Positions 43,386 through 55,257 are shown, numbered from the stretch's first letter. The stretch is 64,000 nt of DNA from Ceratotherium simum simum (GCF_000283155.1 NW_004454163.1:7041244-7105243), one strand, 5' to 3'. Made by a program: numbers and translations. Notes: generated by a model not told the origin, from the sequence alone.

Positions 43386-44560
43386 AAAAAAGAAATGTCA
43401 GAATATCGCCATTTTGCAATCCCCTAATGAATGAATATGGATAATAAGCATCAATGACTCCTATGATTATGAAAAAGTAGACATCGTGAACTTCCCATAC
43501 TTTTGCCAAAGGAATTAAACTTGAGTCCGGCCTGGTTTCTGGCTCCAGCTTCAATTTGCAGGAAGACAGAGGAACATGTTGTTCTGCACTATAACCAACC
43601 AATATCACCTATCCAATATCACCTATCAATAGTGAAAGAAAAGTCCAAAATGAACAACTAGGAAGGAGAACATAGCAACACGCTAAAAAGAATTTTTTTT
43701 TTTTTAAAGAATAGAAAGAAAGAAGAGGTTAAAACATCAAAAAAGAAGAGCTGAAATTAGTTTCATTTGGAGATGATATAGACATACCTGGAAAAACCAA
43801 GATAATCAATGGAAAATGATTAGAAAGAAGAGAATTTAGCAAACTGGTTTAAAAAATTAATAATCAAAACCAACAGCTTTCCTACATGCAACAGTAACTA
43901 GCTAGCGAACATCACAATAAAAGATTCCATTTCAAAATGACACAAAAACAAAGTAAAAATTGCTAGGAATAAAATTATTAAAAATGGACAGTATGAAGAA
44001 AAATTTTAAACTCTACTGACAAAAGTGAAAGGACAATTGAATCAATGAAAAGATGTATCCTGTTCAAGACAGGAAAATCTACCATGTAAAAAGTATCAGT
44101 TCTCCCCAGTTTTACATACAAATTTAATGTGATCCCAATAAAAATAGCATCAGTTCAACATCCAAATAATAGGAATTTCAGAAAGAACAAAGAAAATGCT
44201 AAGAAAAAATTATCAAAGAAAAATATGATTTCCCAAGTGAAACATTCTAGATTCTAAGGGCCCTTTGAATTCTCAGCACAATAAATGAAGAAGATAAAAA
44301 AGACCTAGACCAACACATTTGATTAAGAAATTACAGAATGAAACTAATAAAAAGGAAGCTCTTAAAAACATACAGGAAGGGACAAAAATAGGCTATAGAC
44401 AACCAAGCATGAGGACCTCTCAGAAACCAACCTCACTGTGAGTTAGAAGACATCAGTGGAGAAACTCCTTCAAAATTCTGGGGAAAAAGAATTCCTATCT
44501 TATAATTCATATCCAGCTGAGGTATCACTTAAGTATGAGATAAAACAGTGACTTTTTGGT
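43386..44560 (+). mobile_element. Decayed L1M ORF2-region mosaic
   Basis: Fragments such as CAGCTTTCCTACATGCAACAGTAAC, AAATTGCTAGGAATAAAATTA, CCCCAGTTTTACATACAAATTTAATG and TCAAAATTCTGGGGAAAAAGAA follow old L1 coding regions, but no reading frame survives and segments are rearranged. Confidence 0.55.
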
Positions 44561-44570
44561 GTTGCTTTCT

Positions 44571-45360
44571 TCATTTTTTAAAAAAGCTATTTATGGTGAA
44601 AAAGTTCAAACATGTTTAAAAGTAGAGACAATGGTATAATAAACTTCCATGTACTTGACACCCAGGTTCAACAATTATCAGATCATGGCCAGTCCTGCTT
44701 CATCTACACTCTAACCACATTTCCCCCTCCTGTGCTAACAGTGTGTCTCTTTAAAGATAAGGACTTAAGGGGCCAGCCGGTGGCATAGTGGTTAAGTTCG
44801 CATGCTCTGCTTTGACCACCTGGGGTTTGCAGGCCCAGATCCCCGGGCACAGACCTACACACTGCTCATCCAGCCATGCTGTGGTGGTGTCCCACATACA
44901 AGACGGAGGAAGGTGTGCACAGATGTTAGCTCAGGACCAATCTTCCTCACCAAAAACAAAGGGATAGACTTAAAAATATAAGAATAATGCCATAATTACA
45001 TCTGAAATAAAATTAAACAATATCATCAGATACCCAGTGTTCAAATTTCCAATTGCTTCATAAACTTCACACACTTTTTAAAAATATAGTTTTTTTAAAT
45101 CAGGATCCATCTAAGGTCCACGTATTGTAAATAGTTTGCTTTCTGAAACTTTTAATCTATAGTTTCCTCCTCTATTTTCCTTGCAAATTATTTTCTTGCA
45201 AATGTTTTTTCCCCCCCTAAAATTTATTTGTTGGACAAACTGGGTTGTGTGACCTGTAATGTTGCCCATGTTGCAGACTGTTTTGCTGACTGCATCCCCA
45301 TGATGTCAGTATTCTCCTCTGTCCTCCCTATTTCTTGAATATTGGTATTTGGACCTAAAG
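44571..45360 (-). mobile_element. Old L1 3' region, antisense
   Basis: CAGATACCCAGTGTTCAAATTTCC, AATCAGGATCCATCTAAGGTCCACG, AATTTATTTGTTGGACAAACTGGG and GCATCCCCATGATGTC are antisense L1M 3' UTR landmarks. An ERE interrupts it. Confidence 0.65.
44768..44957 (+). mobile_element. ERE SINE, older subtype
   Basis: Single-tail subtype with ACACACTGCTCATCCAGCCA. The target duplication (about 44753-44767 and 44958-44972) is diverged. Confidence 0.9.
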
Positions 45361-46598
45361 AGATCAAGGAGTTTCCTTGGCATGCTTTCCTAGGAAGCTA
45401 AGGAGGATGTGTTCCACTAAAGCCATGGGTTAGACCAAACACCTGCGATCCAGCTCAGGAGAGAGGCAAGAATGTTCCCCCGGATGATGCAGAGGGAAAT
45501 CCCCGGACGAGGGGGGATGCGCGGGGGGCGGGGGGCGCAGTCTCAGACGACAGCTGTGTAGCAGATGCGGGGAGCAATGTCCAGACTGGAGCAGGAAAAT
45601 AGTGAGAGCTCCAAGAAAAAACTGAAATTGTTTTTGTCCCTGACATGTTTAAATTACGCTGAGAGCAGATTTTCAATTCCACAGCAGAGTTAGGACTGAC
45701 TTGGTGATACCGATGTGGAAGACTAACACATAGAAAAAAATATCATGCTGTAAGAAAGGAAATAAAAGCATAGTCCACTGCCGGTTCAGCCATGAAAAAT
45801 ATTTACCCAGTCATAATAATGTAAATGCTAAATATTGACTTAATTTTAAAGGGCAATATAACTCTATGGAGAGGAGGGGACGAGAGAATAGCCTTCAAGG
45901 AGAGTCTGATCTTACCCCTGCCAGGAATGTCCATGGGAGTCGGCCCCAACTAGCCTTCCATTCCTGCTGGTCTAGTTCAAGTATTCATGCATGGATGGTA
46001 CTTTATCACTAGAATGAGACAGAGTTCAGCAAAGATTCTATCCCTGGTTTTCATTTTCATTGATGTAAGTATGGAGTACCCTTATTCATATAACTAAGTA
46101 GATGGGAATGGGAGGAGGTTTGTTACAGCAAATCACTCAATTCTTTGAACTCCTTCCAATTTTATGCCAAAACTCACACAGGAATATATCATCAAATAAC
46201 TAAAATTTAAAACTTCAAAAAATTTCCTGGGACAATAATACTCCGAGTATTAAAATATTTCTTAATTAAATTAAAAATTTTCTGGATTGACTAGAGAGTG
46301 CAATTATTACTAGTATATATTTTATCAAAATGATATACCATTTTCTGTATTATAAATTTTGATAAGCAATTATTAAACTAGAAGGATGAAGAAATGCAAT
46401 TCCAAAATGTTACTTTCAATTATTTGCTTTCAAAACAAATTGAAGCAGGCATTATGGTCACAGAAAAGTTCTTAAAGTTTTTAAATTATCATACGTATTC
46501 TTTATTAAGTATTCTCCATTACAAAGAATATGCTTGGTGATGACTAAAGCTTAAGTATTTTGTAATAGGATAAAGTTATTGGGAAAACAGAATGGAAT
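45361..46598. other. AT-rich spacer with a short G-rich patch
   Basis: Repeat-free DNA. A GC patch at 45476-45545 has GGGGGG runs and CpGs. From 46180 to 46560 the DNA is very AT-rich with TTAATTAAATTAAAAATTTT-type runs. Confidence 0.4.
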
Positions 46599-46599
46599 A

Positions 46600-46639
46600 G
46601 GGTTGTGGGGTGCTGGGGGCTAAGGGCTAGGGTCTGGGG
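46600..46639 (+). repeat. G-quadruplex-type motif
   Basis: Six G-runs of three to five within 40 bases, loops of three to four bases (GGGTTGTGGGGTGCTGGGGG, then further GGG runs). Confidence 0.8.
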
Positions 46640-47320
46640 CTTGGAGCTGGAGACCCAGGATCTGGGAGCTGGAGTTCTGTGGGGGAGGTAGAGAAGTCAA
46701 GGCTGGGGCTCCTGGGGTCCTGGAGTAACCCCTTTCTTCACCCTGCTTCCCTACCCAGGACCTCAGGCCTTGGTTTCTTCTCAATATGCCTTTTTTTTTT
46801 AATGTTCCTAGAAAACGGACATTGTTGTTTTGCCATTATTTCACATTATTTTTTCAATATGTTCCTATTCTTCCATTACCCATTCCAAATTCTGAGAGAA
46901 TTTAACTATCACAAGAACCCCACTGCTCCCCAAATGTGCTTTGGGGCTCCCCCTGTGAGGGGTACATGTACCCCCGCCTGCCTAGGACCAAAACTCAGGG
47001 AAGCAGGTGTTTTAAGAACCAGGGCCATGTGCCTCCTGGGCAGGTTTCCTTTATTCTCCTCAAGACAAGGGGCCTGAACAGGACCATCAAGAGCACTCAA
47101 GCATCTCAGAACCCAGGGTTTCCGAACCCGGCCCTCAGAACCTGAAGGAGAAACTTGGAGGTCAGCTCCCCTCTCAGAACCAGAAGTGCTCGCCTCCTTT
47201 TGGGAGATCACTATGAAATGGAAATGTTAGGATGCTGGGAAACAGAAACTGGCCCATGGGTTTCTCCTACCATTTATTCCCTATCAAAATTCAAAACTAA
47301 TTAAATAGAGAACATTTTCT
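46640..47320. other. Spacer without recognised gene
   Basis: A 132-codon plus ORF (46679-47077) with a hydrophobic middle arises from a T-rich stretch; not supported as a gene. Confidence 0.35.
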
Positions 47321-47571
47321 TTCTTTCTTTTTTTTTTTTGTGAGGAGATCAGCCCTGTGCTAACATCTGCCAATCCTCCTCTTTTTTTGCTGAGGAAGAC
47401 CGGCCCTGGGCTAACATCCGTGCCCATCTTCCTCTACTTTATATGGGACGCCGCCACAGCATGGCTTGCCAAGCAGTGCGTTGGTGCGCGCCTGGGATCC
47501 AAACCGGTGAACCCCAGGCCGCCACAGCGAAGCGTGTGCACTTAACCGCTTGCACCACCAGGCCGGCCCCT
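47321..47571 (-). mobile_element. ERE SINE, antisense
   Basis: Complete copy with a T-rich start, two tail modules and GGCCGGCCCC end. A perfect 13-bp target duplication, GAGAACATTTTCT, lies at 47308-47320 and 47572-47584. Confidence 0.95.
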
Positions 47572-47584
47572 GAGAACATTTTCT

Positions 47585-48525
47585 AATAATAAACTCAATG
47601 TCAACCATGTGGCTTTAGCAAAACATAACCTATTAAATTATTGTTTTTAATTTGATTTTGTTGGTTTTATAGTTGAAATTTTATTTTGGTTTTATATAGC
47701 CATAGGCATGTTATATGTTTGTGTGTAGCATAAAAATAATTTAAATTCACACAGGGGGTCTGCTAGTTTTTTTTTTCTTTGAAGGGGGTCTGTTCTTTGC
47801 TCAAATTTGAAAAATATTCCCTTAATGTGTTATCATGACAGACTTTGGAGAGCAGCTATAAAGGAAAGCCTGGCCCGGCTCAGACATGCTCAGTGTAAGT
47901 GCCACCTCAGAGGGAGGGCCTGGGAACTGGCACTGGAGGTGCTCCTGGGGGCTTGTGGGTCGGGTGTGGGAGGGTTGTTCCAGAAATGTATAAGGGGGTA
48001 ACTGAACCATCGCCCTGCAGTACCTGGGGCTCTCAGCTGCTATTGACAGAAATCTCAACTCAGACCCAAAGGGAATGTTCTGGCTTCGGGAGGGACCTGG
48101 GCTAGCTGGAGTCTCTGGGATATCCTCAGGACCCTTCCTTCTTATGCCTTGCTGCCCTCTGCATCTTAGTTTCATTCTGGCCAACTGCAGGAGGGATTCT
48201 CCCACTGGAGGACAGGAGCAAAGCCCCAGTTAACATCTTCCTAGCTTGGCAGAAGAGATTTCTGCCATTGCCTGTGTATCAGGCCCCATGCGTGTGGACC
48301 AGCCTGTGTCCAGGGAATGGCCCAGGCCCAAATCCTGTGCCCACCTGTGGCCAAGAAGAGGAGCTGGTACTACCAAAAGGGGATGAAGGGGAGACTGTGC
48401 TGACCAATCATTCCCCATCCCTGTGTGCCTGCTGGGCAGTGTTGCCATAAGCCCCAGACCACAGCAATACCAAGTCCTGGCAGAAGAAGTGGTGACCTGT
48501 AGAAGTGGTAAAAGAAAAATTATTC
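47585..48525. other. Spacer without recognised gene
   Basis: AT-rich then GC-rich. A 127-codon minus ORF is not supported by family resemblance. Confidence 0.35.
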
Positions 48526-49023
48526 TGACACTTGTAAAAGCAGTAAGGAAGATTTTATTCAAGACTATTGCAATAAGGGAGAGAGATGGGGCTTAACTCT
48601 GAATCCAGCAAAGACAGCAGGGATTTATAGCCAAGGAGGAAGGTGAGGGGCCAGTGGATGGAAAATTACTAGGAGGAGACATCAAAGGTAGGGGATTCTT
48701 CTAAACCAACCTAACAGGATTCTTGCTAAAGGCCGGCTGAGGACTTAGACATTGAAGGTGGGGGATGAAGAACTTGATCAGATATCAAGGGTGGGCGATT
48801 CTCTCTAAACTGACTTAGTGGGGTCTTGGCAGGCCAAGGTGGAGGCCTAGTGGAGAAGAGGGCTCACAGGAGCCTAACTAAAGTTTGGTAAAAGAGAGAG
48901 TCTTTGTCAGAAGAGCATCCCAAACTGGGGTTTAGGGACAAAAAGGCCCAGCAGAGAGGAGCTTCTGGTCTCCATTGTTGGAGGGCAAAATCAACTGCAA
49001 GAGTATTTTCCTGAATCAGAACA
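48526..49023 (-). mobile_element. ERV LTR family E, copy 2, antisense
   Basis: On the minus strand it runs TGTTCTGATTC..., CTGACAAAGACTC, ACCAAACTTTAGTTAGGCTCCTG, GATATCTGATCAAG, a TATA-like GGCTATAAATC, AATAAA, to AAGTGTCA. It is in opposite orientation to 39895-40382. Confidence 0.72.
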
Positions 49024-49084
49024 CCCCCATGGAGGTCTTGGGGCTGCCGTGGGGGTGTGGGGATGTAAGGGAGGAAAAATAATT

Positions 49085-49560
49085 TTCTTTCTACTCTTTT
49101 ATGTTCTGTGAGAGACCTCCCTGTAATAAAAGACAGATTAACAAGAGAAAAACAAACAGAAATTTAACAACGTATACCTCCTGTATACATGGGAGAGACT
49201 CAGGAAAACTGAGTAAACCCCCTGAAAATGGCCCAAGCCAGCACCTTAAATACCATCTTCAGCTAAAGACAAAAGAAAGATGTGGCGGGGGGAGGCGGTT
49301 GGGAGTCAGTTAACGGGAGGTTACCAGGAAAAACACAGTAAATGTGGATGAGGCTGTTATGCAGATTTAAGTCTGGTGTATTGATGAGAGTTTCTTGTGA
49401 TTTAATCATCCTTCTCTTCCTGGTACAGAGAAGGAGATATCCTTATAAATGGAGATTTCCCTTATAAATGTAAATTTCCCTTACAAAAGAGTAAATTCTA
49501 CTCTGTTTTTAGAGCTTCTCCTGTCTCTGCTTTTTATCAAAAATAATCAGTTCAAAATAA
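49085..49560 (-). mobile_element. Probable ERVL-type LTR fragment
   Basis: AGACAGATTAACAAGAGAAAAAC, ACGTATACCTCCTGTATACATGGGAGA and CAGTTAACGGGAGG resemble an antisense ERVL-type LTR; assignment is weak. Confidence 0.4.
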
Positions 49561-52386
49561 TCCTTATGCCCACGAGGCATATTTTGGAGTGGCATATTCT
49601 GCTATCCTTCAGGGGCAACCCCTAAAAGTGTGAAGTATTTAAAACGAAGGCAAAAGATTACTGCAGACCCCTTTAAACTCATATGAGATCATTGTCTAAC
49701 AAGCCTAAGGGTCATTTGCTGCTCTAGAGAAATGTAACCTGGTTTGACATACTATTGACATACTGTTGACTACCGATCAGACTGTGACATTAGATATTGA
49801 CTTACAGATGACTGATACGGTGTAAATGATTTCTCTCCGGTGATTGCGGTTTTCTTGCTCTATGGACATCAGCCAGTTCTGTACCTAATTCAGCAATCTC
49901 TTCTCCACGTTCTTTCTTACACTGGCTATATACACTGGTTTCATCTTAAACTGTTTCATTGCTTAGGCAACAGACTTTACTAAGCGTTTGTCAATGAGTT
50001 TATGCAAATACTCAAACAAATCACTCCCAGGATGATCTAGCATTCCACCTGCAGAAGAGTTAAAACACTGTCAATCTAGGGGGTGCTGTGGGGATTTTCT
50101 GGGTCCCCACAGGTACCAATCTCAGTAAGGGCAGTAGGAGCCCTCTATTTGCATACCTCACACTTTCTAAGTTTAGAAACCTATTGATTCAAATATGCAA
50201 AAAAGCCTGGGGCAGGGACTGAGTAGGTGTGAACGACAGCCTGATGGCTCTGCTTAGCATCAATTAGCATTTTAAAAAGTGTCAAGTTGCTGGAAGACCT
50301 TTTTTAATTGCTGCTAAACGGAGATTCTAGAGAGACTAAGGAGCTGTCTGTGGGTGTGAATGCTGTACAAGAAAGGTGTCCAAAGAGAAAACGGGAGGTG
50401 GGGTGAAATAGGGGATGGGGTGGGGCTACAGCCGTAAGTTCAAAAGGGCACCTATTTTAGGGGATTTCTGAATCCTTAAAGCTTGATTCTGTCACTGAAC
50501 TTCTTGAATTTTCCATTCAGTGGAGCCTTGGTCCCACGGTGGCCACTTGCCTTTAATATCCATGTGGGTAATGAAGAGACAACGCCAAACACTAAGAAAA
50601 AAAGATGCTTTTCTGTTCCTCTGCTGTCATTTTATTGTATTCTTTTAAAGGAAATGGAGCCCATTACCATAACATCACTCCCTTTCCATTACTGAGGATA
50701 TTTTCCCTTTGAGCAGCTGAGGGTAGCAGGGGGCAGGAGCTGAAGAGCTGTTGTGATTTACCCAGTGTGGAAGTAAACAAAGACTTCCCGAATGAGAACA
50801 GGCAGAGGCTACTTATTCAGAGCTTGCTGTGGCAAGGGAGTCAGTCAGCCACCGTCACTTGTGTTTGGCAGAGACTCAAAGGCAGACGGGGGAGTAAGTT
50901 CTCTAGTGGGAAAAGGGAGGGCATCAGGTGTGCTCTAATTGGAGATTGTTGGCATGGGGAAGCTGGAGGCAGGCTAACTAGCAGTGGGGCATCCTTTGAG
51001 ATTGGTTTGGGGAGCATATTTGGGTTTCTCTGGTTGGTTCTGAGTTGGGGAGTGGTGATTAAAACACAGGGAAGCTGCGGTCACTGCCCAAGTGCTGACT
51101 CTTCTGGAACTAGTTGCTGCAGAGGTTGTGGGTCAGAGCTCCATTGTCATATATGGTCTGGCCATTGTCCGTTTGTATATTCAGTCTCTTGCTAGGATCG
51201 TATTTATCATAAAAACTAAGATCAAGTGGAGGAAATGACTTGTTCTTGGATCAAGGTAAGAGCTCCTGCAAATCTGGAGCACAAATAGCAACCAGTTTAG
51301 GAACACCTATTATTACACCTGAAACAGCACTTGAGGGAGCCCTGATCTCCCACTTCCACTGCCACCAGGAAAATGGGCTCCTCAGGCCAGCTGCCAGCGG
51401 TAGTTAGATGGGCTGGGTTGCTGCACTATGGTCCAAGGGAGTGAGGGTGCACAGCTGCCACGGCGCCTCTCCAGAGCTTCAGATCAATGGGCTTCAGAAT
51501 GCTTCATTAGGGCACTGTTAGTCAAATAGCACATTCAGTGGGAATGCCCATGCTGTGGTAGGAGCCAGGAATGGGAAAGACACCTGTGTGGTGGGTCAGG
51601 GATGAGGTGTGGGCAGCCGTGAGGGCCTGAAAGCTAACCCTCTCTAAATGGTCCATTGACCTGGTCAAGAGGGAGACAGAATTGGAGGAAGGTCCAGTGA
51701 TGAAAGACAGATTAATCAACAGAAGAAATGGACCAAGGAGAGCTAGAAAACCAAAATAACTGCTGTCACCACAGTTCACTAGGTTGGAACGGAATCCGTC
51801 TTATACTTTGGCTCAGGCTGCTCAGAGCAACATGATAGTGAATGAAAGAAGAGCTCTCAGCAACGGCTGGTCACAGTTTTCCAGAGAGACAGACTGCCCA
51901 AAAGGACCTTCAGATCCTTTCTTATTCTTGTCTCTAAGCAGAGAAACACTATTGCTTACATGCTCAAAGTTGGTGTGTTTGGAAAAATTATCTTTCTTAT
52001 TTGCCTCCTTCCCCAGACCCCTTGAAGCTGGGCACCCAGGCTAGAGAGGAAATGTGAGGTCAGTGGAGGCCCCTCCTAGAAACCCTACCCTGGGTGGTTT
52101 CTTCACTTGAAGGAAACCTGGCCTTTGAGACGATGTGGAAAGAACTTTGGATTTAGAGTCAGAGGTTGACCTGGGTATTGGGTGACCCTGGCTAAGGCAC
52201 TTTAACTCTTAGCGTTTATTTTAGAACCTGCCAAATTTAGGGATACTATCCCTGTCTGAGCCAGGTCACACTCTCATTCTTTTTATTGCAGTGTGATAGA
52301 AAGCCAGGACTCTGAGAGACAGACAGCAACAAAGGGTTTCCATCTCTTACTCGCTATGAAAGGCAAGTCCTATAAAATCCACACAT
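49561..52386. other. Long repeat-poor spacer
   Basis: About 2.8 kb with few recognisable repeats (a MIR-like piece near 52140-52215). It holds an octamer-like ATGCAAAT near 50003 and an X-box-like inverted repeat near 49958. A 142-codon plus ORF (50767-51195) is Gly/Ser/Cys-rich with no recognised domain. Confidence 0.35.
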
Positions 52387-52388
52387 TA

Positions 52389-52596
52389 CAGTCATGCACT
52401 GCATAGCATTCAGCCAATGATGGACCACATATATGACAGTGGTCCCACAAGGTTAGTACCTTATAGCCTGGGTGTGTAGTGGGGCTATACCATCTACCGT
52501 CTGTGTAAGTACACTCTAGGATGTTCGCACAACGACAAAATCGCCTAAGGATGCATTTCTCAGAACATGTCCCCATCATTAAGCGATGGATGACTG
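52389..52596 (+). mobile_element. MER2-like MITE, second copy
   Basis: A 208-bp element with CAGTCATGCACTGC at one end and GCGATGGATGACTG at the other, TA on both sides (52387-52388, 52597-52598). It shares the internal TATAGCCT.GGTGTGTAGT segment with 34597-34795. Confidence 0.88.
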
Positions 52597-52598
52597 TA

Positions 52599-53965
52599 TT
52601 TGGCTGCCACTTTCTCTGTCTGAATGTGAGATTCTACACTTGACCAAATGCCTCAGAGCTAGTTTGGTTTGCTTGTCTTTGGGAGCAAAATAAGAGGGCT
52701 ATGACGAAGGCTGTATCTCTGCCACCTTTCCTAGGGGCAAGGGATCCTGATATTTCTGTCTCTTTCTCCAGGGCAGAAATTCTGGGTTAAAGGTGATGTT
52801 TAATCACAATGCTCTTCCCTCATGTGGGACACAGTGAGACATGACTCCCCCTAATCTCGTTGCTGAAATGTTTTTCAACAAGCAAGCATAATTTCTAAAC
52901 AAAGAGGGAAAATTTACCAGATATTTGCAAAATTGCGTGTACTTTTTCTTGTTGCAGATACATAGTACATGTCCTAAAAAGGAACATTCAATCATTGGAT
53001 AGTCTTACAAAAAAGACAATTGTTCTATTCATTCTCTCTGCTGCCAGTGAGAAAGAAAAATCTCCAGCATCATAAAGGAGATTTTCCCCAAGGTCTCCCA
53101 GAATAGTGCTGGAGTTTCTTTACCAGTCAAATGTTGCACCAGCTTGGTCTGTGTTTGCATTCTGGAAACAGGGCACGACCAGTAAAAATATATCCTCGTG
53201 ATGAAAAGAATTTTTCTTTTTCTTGCAGACAGAGATGTGTGTTGACTGAGAAAAGACAAGGTTCTTGCTTAAGTTTGGGGGTGAGAGAAAAGAAGGCCAG
53301 GAATAAAAGACTCAACAATTTTCTTCTTCCCCAAAGTGAAGCTTTTGATCTTACAAAGTGAGAAGAAGCTTACCAAAGAAGGGAAAGTTGTCCACAGAGT
53401 TGCTGTGGAATTGAGCCTACAGGGGACAGGACGGCTGAGTGAGATGTGAGCGAGCTTCTTAGCATCCCCTCAACATCACCCCACCCTGCCCAGGAGCTCA
53501 AGGGTCTCCTCAAAGCTGACCTCAGTGGCCACAACCAGTCAGTTAAGGGACTTGCTCAGGGTCACACTCTGACCCAGAGACCATGGTCATGGTTCATCTC
53601 AGTTTGCACCACAGATGGTTATTCCAGGAAAGAACATTTTTGGGACCATCTTTACAACAGTTCTGGAGACTACAGTATCCAAAGTTGACCCCATGTCTAT
53701 AAGCATTTCTAGTGGCCATGCAAGGACCTTGCAGGCCAGTGTGGGCTGCTGCATGTGACCAGTGACTTGGATGAAGGCTGAGAGGGTCTAAGCATCAGCC
53801 TGCAGATGCTGCTGCCAAGTAGGAGGGACAGTGATCTGGCTGCATGCAAAAATACTGATCCCAGAAGCTCTCAACCCAACAAATCTGATAAGATGAAATT
53901 CAATAGGAACAAATGTGAGGTTTTGTATGTGAGCTCAAATGCAAGTGATACCAGTTCAGCACAAG
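52599..53965. other. Spacer without recognised gene
   Basis: Non-repeat DNA with ORFs up to 80 codons. Nothing recognised. Confidence 0.4.
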
Positions 53966-53967
53966 GT

Positions 53968-54443
53968 TGACATAGGGAAGCCATATTGTAGAAAAGAGAT
54001 CATTTTGTAACTTTGAATGACCTCTGATTAACTAGCCCAGCTGCATATGCACCCTCCAGGAGATATACGTGCTCTGTAGATTTTATGGCCCCTCTCAGCT
54101 GTGATAAAATGACAACTTTGTTCTTTTGAGTTCCCTAGGAATGTGATGACCCCTGGACGGAGATTCTATGCTGATATCCGTGACAAATGAAAGATCCATT
54201 GTTGAGACGCCCAGTCTGTAACACCAGAGGGTCAACATTCCTAACCCCCTCCACCATAACTACTGGCCTATATAACTCCTTCAAGATTCTGTGCCCCCCT
54301 AAGGTGGTTCTTTCAGATGTTAGTCCCCTGTCTTCCACCTTGCTGGCAAGCTGTAATGAAAACCCTTTCTCCCCTACCACCTTGCCTCTTGACTGTTGGC
54401 TTGTCTTGGAGTGAGTAGAAGAACTCCCTTTTTGGTGGTAACA
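53968..54443 (+). mobile_element. Class I-like ERV LTR
   Basis: Starts TGACATAGGGAAGCC, has TATATAA at 54269 and ends GGTGGTAACA. No internal viral sequence adjoins it. The exact ends and target duplication are uncertain. Confidence 0.55.
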
Positions 54444-54680
54444 CAAGTAGAATCCCTGGGAAAGAAAATCAAAAGTTTAACTTCTCTTCTACACTTTGAT
54501 TAGAGTCTTGGTGGATTTATGCAGAATCTTGGGGCTGAGAGAAACAAAAGAAATGATCTAGCCCAACCGGTCACTGTACAGATAAGGACACTGTGGCCCA
54601 GAAAGACTGTGACCTAATTAAGACCTGCAGTTCAGTGCCCTTCCCAAGTCTGATGGAAGTGGTGCCGTTGTATGTGCATG
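54444..54680. other. Spacer, MIR-like at 54530-54620
   Basis: ATCTAGCCCAACCGGTCACTGTACAGATAAGG is MIR- or L2-like. Nothing else. Confidence 0.35.
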
Positions 54681-54684
54681 TGTT

Positions 54685-55105
54685 TGCTGCCATGTTGGGA
54701 GTCAGTATAGAACAGTCGTTAAGAATTGAGCTCTGGCCCCAGCTCTGACATTCAGGTGCTGAGAAGATTTGCACAAGCTTTTTAACCTCCATTTCCTCAT
54801 CTGAAAATGGGGTAAAAATCAGTGATGGCTCATAGCAAGTTTTCTTTTTTTTTTTTTTTTAAAGATTTTATTTTTTTTATTTTTCCCCCCAAAGCCCCAG
54901 CAGACAGCTGCATGTCATAGCTGCACATCCCTCCAGCCGCTGTATGTGGGACTCGGCCTCAGGATGGACGGAGAAGTGGTGCCTCGATGCGCACCCGGGA
55001 TCCGAACCCGGGCTACCAGCATTGCAGCGCGCGCACTTAACCACCAAGCCACAGGGCCGGCCCTCATAGCAAGTTTTCAATAAATGTTAAGATATTATTT
55101 GCATG
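54685..55105 (+). mobile_element. MIR SINE fossil split by an ERE
   Basis: TTTTTAACCTCCATTTCCTCATCTGAAAATGGGG followed, after the ERE, by CAAGTTTTCAATAAATGTTAAG, the MIR end. Confidence 0.7.
54845..55062 (-). mobile_element. ERE-related SINE with alternative 3' body, antisense, young-looking
   Basis: Body with CATGTCATAGCTGCACATCC and GCCGCTGTATGTGGGACTCG, head CTTAACCACCAAGCCACAGGG..CCGGCCC. Same body type as 16853-17101. A perfect 16-bp target duplication, CTCATAGCAAGTTTTC, lies at 54829-54844 and 55063-55078. Confidence 0.93.
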
Positions 55106-55174
55106 CTGTGTTTAATACTTTCTGGAACTTTTCACATAAATGAACATAGATATAAGTTTAGAAATATATATATA

Positions 55175-55257
55175 TTTGTACAAGCTATTTAACCTCTGTT
55201 TCCTCATCTGAAAATGGGGTAAAAAATCAGTGTGTATGTATATTATATACATACACA
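55175..55257 (+). repeat. Partial duplication of the MIR segment with adjacent hairpin
   Basis: 55175-55232 repeats 54768-54824 with few mismatches. It is followed by a perfect 12-bp-arm inverted repeat with a 3-base loop (TGTGTATGTATA at 55231, TATACATACACA to 55257). Confidence 0.85.

Noticed and set aside
46959..46974. 16-bp perfect palindrome GGGGTACATGTACCCC
   Set aside because: About one palindrome of this length is expected by chance in a window of this size, and no other feature is associated.
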